Below, one piece after another: positions 10,356 to 18,560 of a DNA stretch of 64,000 bases. The stretch's first letter is position 1; each line of letters opens with the position of its first letter. Origin of the DNA: Magnetospirillum sp. 15-1. GTDB lineage: Bacteria; Pseudomonadota; Alphaproteobacteria; Rhodospirillales; Magnetospirillaceae. Under the pieces are notes generated by a model. That model was not told where the DNA came from, made no database searches, and saw nothing but the letters and a program-made list of their open reading frames with translations. The translations under genes and the position numbers were made by a program. The stretch is taken from the NCBI RefSeq assembly GCF_900184795.1, contig NZ_FXXN01000019.1, positions 95,330-159,329 of the forward strand. The letters are read 5' to 3'.

Positions 10356-10371
10356 TGCAAGGGCGATGCCA
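10356..10371 (-). promoter_or_regulatory. sigma-54 promoter of the hook gene
   Basis: The minus strand reads TGGCATCGCCCTTGCA, with GG and GC exactly ten bases apart as in -24/-12 promoters. The predicted start lies about 30 bases before the ATG at 10313. Sigma-54 control is usual for hook and late flagellar genes in many proteobacteria. Confidence 0.85.
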
Positions 10372-10441
10372 TTTACAAAAATCAATGAAATCAATGCGTT
10401 AACCTTATTGAGAGCGGCAGGACTTGCCGGAAGCGGGGCGC

Positions 10442-10476
10442 AAAAAAGCCCGCCCGGCAGAACTTGCCGGGCGGGC
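10442..10476 (-). terminator. Rho-independent terminator of the ornithine decarboxylase gene
   Basis: A perfect 12-bp stem (10448-10459 with 10465-10476, loop GAACT) is followed on the minus strand by TTTTTT (10447-10442). It begins 28 bases past the stop. Confidence 0.93.
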
Positions 10477-10503
10477 CTTGCGTTCTTCCCCGGGGGAAAA
10501 AGC

Positions 10504-11634
10504 CTAGATGAAGTAGGCCTTCAAGGGCTCGAAGCCGTTGAAGTTCACCGCCGAATACGAGGTGGTGTAGGCGCCGGTGGACAGAATGCGCACCTTGTCG
10601 CCCACCTTGAGGCTGACCGGCATCTCGTAGCCGGCCTTCTCGTACAAGATGTCGGCGGAATCGCAGGTGGGACCGGCCAGCACCACCGGGGCGGTGTCGT
10701 CACCGTCGCGGGTGGTGACGATGCGGTACTTGATGGCCTCGTCCATGGTCTCGGCCAGGCCGCCGAACTTGCCCACGTCCAGATAGACCCAGCGCACGTC
10801 GTCGTCATAGCCCTTGCGGCTGATCAGCACCACCTCGGTCTCGAGAATGCCGGCGTCGCCCACCAGGGAGCGGCCGGGCTCGATGATCATCGAGGGGATG
10901 TTGTTGCCGAAATGCTTGGTCATGGCGTCCATGACGGCTTCGGCATAACGCTCGATGCCGTCCACTTCCTTGCGGTAGCGGGCCGGGAAGCCGCCGCCCA
11001 GGTTGACCATGCGCAGATCGATGCCGGCGGCGTCCAGCGCCGAGAACAGCATGGCGGCCTTGCCCACCGCGATGTCCCACTGCTTCAGGTCGGTCTGCTG
11101 GCTGCCCACGTGGAAGGACACGCCGTAGGGGTCGAGCCCCAGTTCGCGGGCCTTGACCAGCAGGTCCTTGGCCATGTCGATCTCGCAGCCGAACTTGCGC
11201 GACAGCGGCCACTCGGCGCCGTCGCAGGTCATCAGGATGCGGCAGAACACGCGCGAGCCCGGCGCGGCCTCGGCCAGCTTCTCCAGCTCGGCCTCGGAGT
11301 CGAAGGCATAGAGGCGGACACCCTTGGCGTAGGCGTAGGCGATGTCCGACTGCTTCTTGATGGTGTTGCCGAACGAGATACGCTCGGCAGGCGCCCCGCT
11401 GGACAGGCACAGGTCGATCTCGCCGCGCGACGCCACGTCGAAGCGCGAGCCTTCGCCCACCAGCATGCGCACGATTTCCGGCGCCGGGTTGGCCTTGACC
11501 GCGTAATAGACCTCGGCCAGCGGCAACCAGCGTCGCAGGCCCTGATAGTTGTCGCGCACCACGTCCAGATCGACGACCACGCAGGGGGTGACGGGACGAA
11601 CTTCCTCAAGGAAACGGGCAATCTTCGCGGTCAT
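10504..11634 (-). CDS. ornithine/lysine decarboxylase, alanine-racemase-fold type
   Basis: This 376-residue enzyme belongs to PLP fold-type III decarboxylases, which make putrescine from ornithine (or cadaverine from lysine). Lys47 in YYAVKANP binds PLP; GGGFPARY and EPGR hold the phosphate; GPTCDSADILYE carries the catalytic cysteine that comes from the second subunit. ATG 11634 is preceded by GAGAGGAA. Length matches eukaryotic-type and alphaproteobacterial ODC. A long structured leader and a small upstream reading frame lie ahead of it, suggesting polyamine feedback. Substrate preference between ornithine and lysine is not decided by sequence alone. Confidence 0.93.
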   Translation of the reverse strand: MTAKIARFLEEVRPVTPCVVVDLDVVRDNYQGLRRWLPLAEVYYAVKANPAPEIVRMLVGEGSRFDVASRGEIDLCLSSGAPAERISFGNTIKKQSDIAYAYAKGVRLYAFDSEAELEKLAEAAPGSRVFCRILMTCDGAEWPLSRKFGCEIDMAKDLLVKARELGLDPYGVSFHVGSQQTDLKQWDIAVGKAAMLFSALDAAGIDLRMVNLGGGFPARYRKEVDGIERYAEAVMDAMTKHFGNNIPSMIIEPGRSLVGDAGILETEVVLISRKGYDDDVRWVYLDVGKFGGLAETMDEAIKYRIVTTRDGDDTAPVVLAGPTCDSADILYEKAGYEMPVSLKVGDKVRILSTGAYTTSYSAVNFNGFEPLKAYFI

Positions 11635-11995
11635 CGCGAAATTCCTCTCGAACAGGCCGGGCATTGGATTGGCCCGAAAACTCTCTCTGCTCGGCCCACC
11701 GTACTCAAACGGCAGGACGACGTTCAGGTGACGGCAATTCGGGAAGCCGTCAGATCCGCCGGGAGGTACTTCGCACATCGACCCACAGCAAGGCCCAGGC
11801 CTGCCGGGGACGGAATCCGTTCGCGAAGAGAGGATTGGAGTTCATCGACAGCGACTGCCGAGCCACCACGTTCATAGCTACTTCCTCCAAGCACTGGGGG
11901 TCTTAACCCCGCTTGCACCCAGAAGACGCCTTGGACGTCGTTACTTAAACCCCCTCGGGGGCCAGAGGCACGTGCGCTGTACGTCTCACCTGAAG
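11635..11995 (-). promoter_or_regulatory. Structured mRNA leader of the ornithine decarboxylase gene (speF-type candidate)
   Basis: About 360 bases of leader separate the likely promoter from the decarboxylase ATG. On the minus strand I see several hairpins: GCCCCC/GGGGGT-type pairing near 11950, a compact GGGGT-TAAG-ACCCC hairpin inside a longer CTGGG/CCCAG pairing near 11895-11920, GACGGC-N10-GCCGTC at 11730-11751 directly after the small reading frame, and a CGGGC/GCCCG pair just before the ribosome site. Alphaproteobacterial speF genes are known to carry a conserved leader RNA (speF motif). Whether this one matches that model needs a covariance search. Confidence 0.5.
11750..11875 (-). 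CDS. Small upstream ORF / leader peptide, 41 residues
   Basis: A 41-codon frame begins at ATG 11875 behind a near-ideal GGAGGAAG, six bases before the start. The peptide opens MNVVARQSLSMNSNPLF and ends with an Arg/Ser-rich tail after two tryptophans. Its stop falls in a GACGGC/GCCGTC hairpin 115 bases before the decarboxylase start. Leader peptides with polyamine-dependent stalling control speF in enterobacteria (SpeFL), but this sequence is not recognisably the same. Expression is inferred from the ribosome site only. Confidence 0.5.
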   Translation of the reverse strand: MNVVARQSLSMNSNPLFANGFRPRQAWALLWVDVRSTSRRI

Positions 11996-11999
11996 CCGC

Positions 12000-12027
12000 T
12001 ATATACGCCGTTTTCGGACGATGAAAA
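12000..12027 (-). promoter_or_regulatory. Candidate promoter of the decarboxylase leader
   Basis: The minus strand shows TTTTCA (12027-12022), a 16-base spacer and TATATA (12005-12000), in the only AT-rich stretch of the neighbourhood. The wider AT-rich block from about 12000 to 12120 holds no gene that I can support. Confidence 0.35.
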
Positions 12028-12170
12028 GGGAAAAATATCCGTCTGGAAAAAATTTCATGTTCGCCCGAGACTTAGTCCATACATTTCAAATGGTTATAAT
12101 GGGAACGGGAATCCGCTTTTCCGCCACAGCACCCCCAGGTATAGCGCGGCCGGACGGGGGCTTCGCACCA

Positions 12171-12713
12171 TCATTTGATCAGGGCCGAGAGCTCCTTGAA
12201 TTCCGGCGTGCCGGCCCGGTGCAGCCACTCGAAGATCACCATCTCGACGGTGACGATCTCGACACCATTGTCGGCCAGGCGCGACATGGCCGCCTGATAG
12301 TTGGCGGGATCGCGCGACGCGCAGGCGTCGGCCACCACCACCGGGCTGAAGCCCGCCTGTTTGAAGCCCAGGGCGCTCTGCAGCACGCAGACATGGGATT
12401 CGATGCCGGCGATGACGATCTGGTCGCGGCGCGACCCTTCGATACGGGCCCGGATGCCGTCGTCGGCGGCACAGGAGAAATGCAGCTTCTCCATGACCGC
12501 GCCCTCGGGGGCGTATTCCAGCAATTCGCCCGAGGTGGGGCCGAGGCCCTTGGGATACTGCTCGCTGATCACCACCGGCAGGGACAGGCGGGCGGCGGCG
12601 CGCAGCAGCAGGCCGCAGCCGCGATAGACCCGGCGGGGGTCGCTCATCACCGGCGCCAGACCTTGTTGGACGTCGACGATCAGCAGGCAGGAACGTTGGG
12701 CTTCGATCAGCAT
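12171..12713 (-). CDS. isochorismatase-family cysteine hydrolase (YcaC-like)
   Basis: A 180-residue single-domain hydrolase. The probable triad is Asp14 (LLIVDVQQGL), a lysine in VMEKLHFSC, and the cysteine in GIESHVCVLQ, which is preceded by the usual cis-peptide segment. Relatives hydrolyse amides or vinyl ethers; the nearest described group (YcaC) has no settled substrate. The gene is transcribed toward the decarboxylase leader but is separated from it by about 300 bases, so it is probably a separate unit. Confidence 0.9.
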   Translation of the reverse strand: MLIEAQRSCLLIVDVQQGLAPVMSDPRRVYRGCGLLLRAAARLSLPVVISEQYPKGLGPTSGELLEYAPEGAVMEKLHFSCAADDGIRARIEGSRRDQIVIAGIESHVCVLQSALGFKQAGFSPVVVADACASRDPANYQAAMSRLADNGVEIVTVEMVIFEWLHRAGTPEFKELSALIK

Positions 12714-12792
12714 GGCGGGGCTTCTCCGTTGGTCGAAGATCAGCCTAATCCGGCCACAATGGACGCTACAATGGGGAAACCGTGTTCCGTCA

Positions 12793-12820
12793 TTGACTTA
12801 AGGCCGCGAAACCATAATTA
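12793..12820 (+). promoter_or_regulatory. Candidate sigma-70 promoter of the DEAD-box helicase
   Basis: TTGACT (12793-12798) and TAATTA (12815-12820) are 16 bases apart. The predicted start is near 12827, only about five bases before the ATG at 12832, and no ribosome site is visible. That would make the message almost leaderless. Confidence 0.5.
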
Positions 12821-12831
12821 TCCGGCCCCAC

Positions 12832-14550
12832 ATGACGACCCATCAAGACATCGGCCGCGAAGACGGCCCGGAAACCGCCACGACCACCTTTGAAGACCTC
12901 GGCCTCGGGCCGGAGATTCTGAAGGCGCTCGCTGAATCGGGGTATACGCACCCCACCCCCATCCAGGCCCAGGCGATCCCTGTGGTGCTCATGGGCCGCG
13001 ACGTGCTGGGCTGCGCCCAGACCGGAACCGGCAAGACGGCGTCCTTCACGCTGCCCATGATCGAGATCCTGGCAGCCGGCCGCGCCAAGGCGCGCATGCC
13101 GCGCTCGCTGATCCTGGCACCAACCCGGGAACTGGCCGCCCAGGTGGCGGAAAACTTCGACAAGTACGGCAAGTACCATCCGCTCAAGAAGGCGCTGATC
13201 ATCGGCGGCGAATCCATGAGCGATCAGGTCGCCCTGCTGGATCGCGGCGTCGACGTGCTGATCGCCACGCCGGGGCGCCTGCTCGACATGTTCGAGCGTG
13301 GCCGCATCCTGCTGAACGACGTCAAGGTGCTGGTCATCGACGAAGCCGACCGCATGCTGGACATGGGCTTCATCCCCGACGTGGAAAAGATCGTCGGCCT
13401 GCTGCCCAAGATCCGGCAGACCCTGTTCTTCTCGGCGACCATGGGCCCGGAAATCCGTCGGCTGGCCGACGCCTTCCTGATGAACCCCAAGGAAGTGAAG
13501 GTCTCCACCGGCGCTTCCGCCGCCACCACCGTGGTCCAGGCCCTGGCGGTGGTCGAGGAAATCGACAAGCGCGAGACGCTGCGCCACCTGATCCGCGTCG
13601 AGGAAGTGAAGAACGCCTTCATCTTCTGTAACCGCAAGCGCGACGTGGACGTGCTGTTCCGCTCGCTGAAGAAGCACGGCTTCGACGTGGTGCAGTTGCA
13701 CGGCGACATGGCCCAGAGCGCCCGCGGCGAGACGCTGGAGAAGTTCAAGAAGGGCGAAGCCCGCCTGATGGTCTGCTCCGACGTCGCCGCACGCGGCATC
13801 GACATCTCGGCGGTCAGCCACGTCTTCAACTTCGACGTCCCCATCCATGCCGAGGATTACGTCCACCGCATCGGCCGCACCGGCCGCGCCGGCATGGAAG
13901 GCCACGCCTTCACCATCGCCTCCCCCGATGACGGCCGCTTCGTCGGCGCCATCGAGGCGATGATCGGCACCACCATCCCCCGCATCGAGGTCGAGGGCGT
14001 CCCCGCCCTGGAACTGGACATGACCGCCCGCAAGGGCCGTGGCGGACGCGGCGCCCCCAAGGACGCCAAGCGCCCCGCCCGCGGCAAGGACGAGGATGCC
14101 AAGCCCCGCCGCGAGCGCCGCCCGCGCCGCGACGAGGCCCCCGCTCCCGCCGCCGAGGTCGAAGTCGCCACCCCCGAGGAAGCCCCCAGGGAAGCGATCG
14201 AGCAGCCGCGCGAGGAACGGGCCGAACGGCCGGAACGCGCCGAGCGTTCGCGTGGACGTGGCCGGGACCGTGACGAGCCCCGCCGTGATGAACCCCGGCG
14301 CGACGAGCCCCGGCGTGGTGGCCGCAGCCGTGACGACAGCCGGCGCGACGAGCGCGGCGGACGCCGCCGCGGCCGTATCGACGAGCTGGGTATCGGCGAG
14401 ATGCTGCACGCCGACGGCGTGATCGGCTTCGGCGATCACATGCCCGACTTCATGGCCAATGCGGTACCGCTGCCGGCCAAGACGGGCAAGGCCTCGGCCG
14501 ACGGCGACAACGATACGGATGCGGACACGGATTCCGAGTCCGAGGATTGA
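12832..14550 (+). CDS. DEAD-box ATP-dependent RNA helicase with charged C-terminal tail
   Basis: This 572-residue protein has the complete DEAD-box core: Q motif (TFEDLGLGPEILKAL), AQTGTGKT, PTREL, TPGR, DEAD, SAT, ARGID and HRIGRTGR (about residues 20-380). Such helicases remodel RNA in ribosome assembly and mRNA decay. After residue 400 comes a disordered tail rich in Arg, Asp and Glu with tandem DEPRR units near 14270-14320 and an acidic DTDADTDSESED end. Tails like this bind RNA or degradosome partners. RhlE/CsdA-like by overall form; a precise name is not safe. The 3' neighbour follows after 13 bases. Confidence 0.95.
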   Translation: MTTHQDIGREDGPETATTTFEDLGLGPEILKALAESGYTHPTPIQAQAIPVVLMGRDVLGCAQTGTGKTASFTLPMIEILAAGRAKARMPRSLILAPTRELAAQVAENFDKYGKYHPLKKALIIGGESMSDQVALLDRGVDVLIATPGRLLDMFERGRILLNDVKVLVIDEADRMLDMGFIPDVEKIVGLLPKIRQTLFFSATMGPEIRRLADAFLMNPKEVKVSTGASAATTVVQALAVVEEIDKRETLRHLIRVEEVKNAFIFCNRKRDVDVLFRSLKKHGFDVVQLHGDMAQSARGETLEKFKKGEARLMVCSDVAARGIDISAVSHVFNFDVPIHAEDYVHRIGRTGRAGMEGHAFTIASPDDGRFVGAIEAMIGTTIPRIEVEGVPALELDMTARKGRGGRGAPKDAKRPARGKDEDAKPRRERRPRRDEAPAPAAEVEVATPEEAPREAIEQPREERAERPERAERSRGRGRDRDEPRRDEPRRDEPRRGGRSRDDSRRDERGGRRRGRIDELGIGEMLHADGVIGFGDHMPDFMANAVPLPAKTGKASADGDNDTDADTDSESED

Positions 14551-14563
14551 TGGGAGACGCCCC

Positions 14564-14803
14564 ATGCAGACCATCTTCGTTCAGGTGAAGTGCGAACTGG
14601 GGCTGGCCTATCAGGTGGCCGACGAGGCCGTCGACATCGAACAGGTCTCGGAGGTGCACTCCATCTCCGGCCAGTACGATCTGATGCTGAAGTGCTATCT
14701 CGACGATGCCGCCGATATCGGCCAGTTCGTGGTGGACACCATCCAGCGCCTGCCGGGCGTCAAGGACACCTTCACCCTGATCGCCTTCAAGGCGTTTTCC
14801 TGA
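14564..14803 (+). CDS. stand-alone Lrp/AsnC ligand-binding domain protein
   Basis: A 79-residue protein made only of the alpha-beta RAM domain of the Lrp/AsnC family (QTIFVQVKCELG, VSEVHSISGQYDLMLKC, IQRLPGVKDTFTLIAF). It lacks the DNA-binding helix-turn-helix. Stand-alone versions form oligomers and bind amino acids, and may act as ligand sensors or modulate full-length Lrp proteins. GGGAGA precedes the ATG. It lies 13 bases after the helicase gene and may share its message. Confidence 0.88.
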   Translation: MQTIFVQVKCELGLAYQVADEAVDIEQVSEVHSISGQYDLMLKCYLDDAADIGQFVVDTIQRLPGVKDTFTLIAFKAFS

Positions 14804-14878
14804 CAGGTCGGGAGACATTCTCTCGAACGGCATGCCCAGACAAGTTCCGGGCATATTCGTTTTCTGCCCGCCTCACAC

Positions 14879-14895
14879 TTTAGAATTATTTTAAA
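14879..14895 (+). promoter_or_regulatory. PerR/Irr/Fur-type operator upstream of the rubrerythrin operon
   Basis: TTTAGAATTATTTTAAA is a palindrome with one mismatched pair. It agrees at 13 of 15 positions with the PerR box (TTATAATNATTATAA) and closely resembles the rhizobial Irr box. It lies 120 bases before the rubrerythrin ATG, in the only AT-rich patch of the intergenic region. Rubrerythrin genes are classical PerR targets. Confidence 0.6.
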
Positions 14896-15015
14896 GGCGT
14901 GACGGATGCACCACCTTCCTGACAGGGCCTCCCGATTCCTGGCCTTCGGCCTGAGCTTCGGGCGACCTCCCCCAGCGCGACCCATGACGATCGCGAGGAT
15001 CAGCAGGAGGATTCC

Positions 15016-15438
<423 letters not shown>

Positions 15439-15494
15439 CACGATGCATCCGGGCGGCCCCGGCGGGACCGCCCGCCTTCGTCAAGGAGGACACC

Positions 15495-16844
15495 ATGCGC
15501 GAAGGCAGCCTGGAAGCCCCCACCCGCCATGCCCATGACTGGCGGAATCCCGATTACCTGGACCCGGCCAAGGTCGACGCGGAACTGCGCCGCCAGTTCG
15601 AGATCTGCCACGGCTGCCGGCGCTGCTTCAACCTGTGCGATTCCTTCCCCCGCCTGTTCGACCTGATCGACGCGGCGGGCGATGCCGAGCTGGGCGGCGT
15701 GCCGAGCCCCGCGCTGAAGCCGGTGGTCGATGCCTGCACGCTGTGCGACATGTGCTTCATGACCAAGTGTCCCTACGTGCCGCCCCACGCCTTCAACCTG
15801 GACATCCCCCATCTGATGGTGCGCTATCGCGCCATGGAGACCGCCCGGGGCAAGACGCCCTTCGTGGCCCGCCAATTGACCAGAACCGACCGCAACGGAA
15901 GGCTGGCCGCCCTCGCCCCCGCCCTGGCCAACTGGGCGACCCGGCGCGGCAACCGCCTGACCAGGCCGCTGCTCAAGCTGGCCGCCGGCATCCATCCCGA
16001 CGCCGACCTGCCCCGCTATCATGCCGACACCCTGGTCAAGCGCGCCAAGGCCGGCGGCCCCGCCGTCAATCAGTCCGCCCCCGCCCTGGGGCGCAAGGCG
16101 GTGATCTTCGCCACCTGCTTCGGCAACTACAACAATCCCGATATCGGCACCGCCGCCCGTGCCGTGCTGGCCCATAACGGCGTGGTTACCGAGTTGGTCT
16201 ATCCCGAATGCTGCGGCATGCCGCAACTGGAGCACGGCGAGATGGCGGAGGTGGCGCGCAAGGCCCGCGACATCTCGCGCGCCCTGGGGACATGGATCGA
16301 CAAGGGGTGGGACGTGGTCGCCCTGGTGCCGTCCTGCGCCCTGATGCTGAAAGTCGAGTGGCCGCTGATCGAGCCCGGTGACGCGGCGGTCGGGCGGCTG
16401 GCCGCCGCCACCTACGACATCACCGAATACGTGGTCGACATCGCCCGCAAGGAGGGCCTCGCTCCCGGACTGACGCCGGTGCCGGACGGGGTGGTGCTGC
16501 ACCTGTCCTGCCACGCCCGCGCCCAGAACGTGGGAGCCAAGGGCGCCGACCTGCTGCGCCTGATCCCGGACACGCCGGTCAAGGTGATCGAGCGCTGCTC
16601 GGGCCACGGCGGCTCGTGGGGCATCAAGACCGACAACTTCCCGGTGGCGCTGAAGGTAGGCAGGCCCGCCGCGCGGCAGGCCGCCGACAGCGGCTGCGGT
16701 CATCTGGCCGCCGAATGTCCCCTGGCCGGCGCCCACGTGGCCCAGGGGATCGAGGGGATCGACCCGGCCTCGCGGCTCAAATCCTCGCGCCATCCCATCG
16801 AGATCCTGGCCGCCGCCTATGGACTGAGGGGAGAACAACCATGA
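15495..16844 (+). CDS. Fe-S oxidoreductase, HdrD/GlpC-like, rubrerythrin partner
   Basis: A 449-residue protein with two [4Fe-4S] motifs near the N-terminus, [11 protein letters not shown] and [12 protein letters not shown], followed by two CCG-type cysteine domains ([12 protein letters not shown] and a LSCHARAQ / CSGHGGSWG region). This is the layout of GlpC and heterodisulfide-reductase D-type electron carriers, which pass electrons between quinones or thiols and partner enzymes. It sits 56 bases after rubrerythrin with an AAGGAGG ribosome site and overlaps the next gene by ATGA. I infer that it reduces the rubrerythrin. Confidence 0.9.
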   Translation: MREGSLEAPTRHAHDWRNPDYLDPAKVDAELRRQFEICHGCRRCFNLCDSFPRLFDLIDAAGDAELGGVPSPALKPVVDACTLCDMCFMTKCPYVPPHAFNLDIPHLMVRYRAMETARGKTPFVARQLTRTDRNGRLAALAPALANWATRRGNRLTRPLLKLAAGIHPDADLPRYHADTLVKRAKAGGPAVNQSAPALGRKAVIFATCFGNYNNPDIGTAARAVLAHNGVVTELVYPECCGMPQLEHGEMAEVARKARDISRALGTWIDKGWDVVALVPSCALMLKVEWPLIEPGDAAVGRLAAATYDITEYVVDIARKEGLAPGLTPVPDGVVLHLSCHARAQNVGAKGADLLRLIPDTPVKVIERCSGHGGSWGIKTDNFPVALKVGRPAARQAADSGCGHLAAECPLAGAHVAQGIEGIDPASRLKSSRHPIEILAAAYGLRGEQP

Positions 16845-17422
16845 CCGCCATCACCCCCGCCGATATCCTGCCGCTGGACGCCTACGAGAAAGTGCGCAAG
16901 CAGACCCGCGCCGCCATCATCGCCCTGAAGCGCGACCGCCGCTTGTCGGTGGGGCCCCACATCACGGTGTTCTTCGAATGCCGCGACACCATGCTTTACC
17001 AGATTCACGAGATGCTGCGCGCCGAGAAGGGCGGCGCCGCCCAGTTGGAGGGCGAGCTGGCGGCCTACAACACCCTGGTCCCCAACGGCCGCGAGCTGGT
17101 CGCCACCATGATGATCGAGATCGATGACGAGCGGCTGCGGGCCCGCGTGCTGGCCGGGCTGGGCGGCATCGAGGAGACCATCGCCCTCGAGGTGGACGGC
17201 GAAGCCATCCCGGCCCGTCCCGAGGACGACGTGGAGCGCACCACCGCCGACGGCAAGACCTCTTCCGTCCATTTCCTGCATTTCCCCTTCAGCCCGGCCC
17301 AGGTAGACCGCTTCCGCCGGCCCGGCGCCCGAGTGGTGTTCAGCGTTTCCCACCCCGGTTACGGCCACATGGCGGTACTGCCGCCGGCCATGATCGCGGC
17401 GTTGATGCGGGATTTCACTTAG
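16841..17422 (+). CDS. DUF3501 family protein
   Basis: A 193-residue soluble protein of the DUF3501 family ([40 protein letters not shown]). No catalytic motif is apparent. The ATG overlaps the stop of the Fe-S protein gene, so the two are probably translated together. DUF3501 genes commonly accompany rubrerythrin and a GlpC-like protein, which suggests that it is a third part of the same peroxide-defence system. Its biochemical role is unknown. Confidence 0.88.
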   Translation: MTAITPADILPLDAYEKVRKQTRAAIIALKRDRRLSVGPHITVFFECRDTMLYQIHEMLRAEKGGAAQLEGELAAYNTLVPNGRELVATMMIEIDDERLRARVLAGLGGIEETIALEVDGEAIPARPEDDVERTTADGKTSSVHFLHFPFSPAQVDRFRRPGARVVFSVSHPGYGHMAVLPPAMIAALMRDFT

Positions 17423-17443
17423 GCTCCCCATCCGGGTGGCATG

Positions 17444-17476
17444 GGACCTATCCACAAGAATCTTGCGGATAGGTCC
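17444..17476. repeat. Long perfect hairpin between DUF3501 and glpX
   Basis: GGACCTATCC (17444-17453) pairs with GGATAGGTCC (17467-17476), and the interior CAAGA-A-TCTTG pairs again, giving a 15-bp interrupted stem with a one-base loop. No T run follows, so a factor-independent terminator is unlikely. It may be an operator or a message-stabilising structure. Confidence 0.6.
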
Positions 17477-17550
17477 GAACGGGTGTTCCTTCGCTTGACC
17501 CGGCCCCCCACTATCGGCCAAAACACCTCACCGGAAATTGGAAGCGGCCG

Positions 17551-18525
17551 ATGACCGAACAGCGACAGACCGGCGCCGGAAGCGGCACCGTTGGAGTCTA
17601 TGAGCTACGTCGCGCCACCGAGGCGGCGGCGCGGGCCGCCTACGCCTGGATCGGGCGCGGCGACAAGGCCCTGGCCGACGATGCCGCCGTGGCGGCCATG
17701 CAGACCGAGCTGGAAAGCCTGAACCTGGACGGCCTGATGCTGGTGGGCGAAGGCCCCCGGGACGAGATCGGCATGCTCTATCACGGCCAGCGCTTCGGCT
17801 CCGGAACGGGAAAGCCCGCCTGGGACCTGGTGGTCGACCCGCTGGAGGGCACCTCGTTCCTGGCCAAGGGGATGACCAACGCCATGGCGGTGGTGGCCAT
17901 GGCGCCGCACGGCACCCTGTTCGATCCGGCACCGGCCCGCTACATGGAAAAGCTGGCCGCACCACCCGCCGCCCGAGGGCGGATCGACCCCGAGGCTCCG
18001 GTGGCCGAGCGCCTGAAGCAACTGTCCGCCGCGCTGAACAAGCCGCTCGAGGACATGACCGTCTATGTCATCGAGAAGCCGCGCCACAAGGCGCTGGTCC
18101 AGGCTATCCACAATGCCGGCGCCCGCGTCGCCCTCTATCCGGCGGGCGACGTGGCCGGCGCCCTGATGGCGGCCATTCCCGATTCGGGCATCGACGCCCT
18201 GATGGGCACCGGCGGTACGCCGGAGGGCCTGCTGTCGGCCATGGCCATCCGCGCCATGGGCGGCGAATTCCTGGGCCGCATCGATCCGCAGCTGGCCACC
18301 GAGGCCGCCGCCGTCGAGAAGGCCGGCATGGACCTCGCCCGCTGGTACCGATTGGACGAGATGGTGCGTTCCGACGACGTGGTGTTCTGTGCCACCGGCA
18401 TCACCACCGGCCTGCTGCTCGACGGTGTCGAGCGCACCCGCGAACTGGAAAAGACCCAGACCCTGATGATCGGCGGGGCCGCCGGGCCGCGCCAGATGTT
18501 GACCTCGTGGCACCGCCGCGCCTGA
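17551..18525 (+). CDS. glpX: class II fructose-1,6-bisphosphatase GlpX
   Basis: A 324-residue GlpX-type phosphatase that converts fructose-1,6-bisphosphate (and often sedoheptulose-1,7-bisphosphate) to the monophosphate. Metal and phosphate motifs visible are GEGPRDEIGML, VVDPLEGTSF and GTGGTPEGLLSA. The gene opens a run with transketolase, aldolase and ribulose-phosphate epimerase, so its job is probably in the Calvin cycle and gluconeogenesis. The ATG 17551 start matches the family N-terminus (ELRRATEAAA soon after). Confidence 0.95.
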   Translation: MTEQRQTGAGSGTVGVYELRRATEAAARAAYAWIGRGDKALADDAAVAAMQTELESLNLDGLMLVGEGPRDEIGMLYHGQRFGSGTGKPAWDLVVDPLEGTSFLAKGMTNAMAVVAMAPHGTLFDPAPARYMEKLAAPPAARGRIDPEAPVAERLKQLSAALNKPLEDMTVYVIEKPRHKALVQAIHNAGARVALYPAGDVAGALMAAIPDSGIDALMGTGGTPEGLLSAMAIRAMGGEFLGRIDPQLATEAAAVEKAGMDLARWYRLDEMVRSDDVVFCATGITTGLLLDGVERTRELEKTQTLMIGGAAGPRQMLTSWHRRA

Positions 18526-18560
18526 CCTGACTTGCCCCTTTCACTCTTGAGGATTCCTCG

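Noticed and set aside
17495-17517. TTGACC and TATCGG as a promoter of glpX
   Set aside because: The spacing is only 11 bases.
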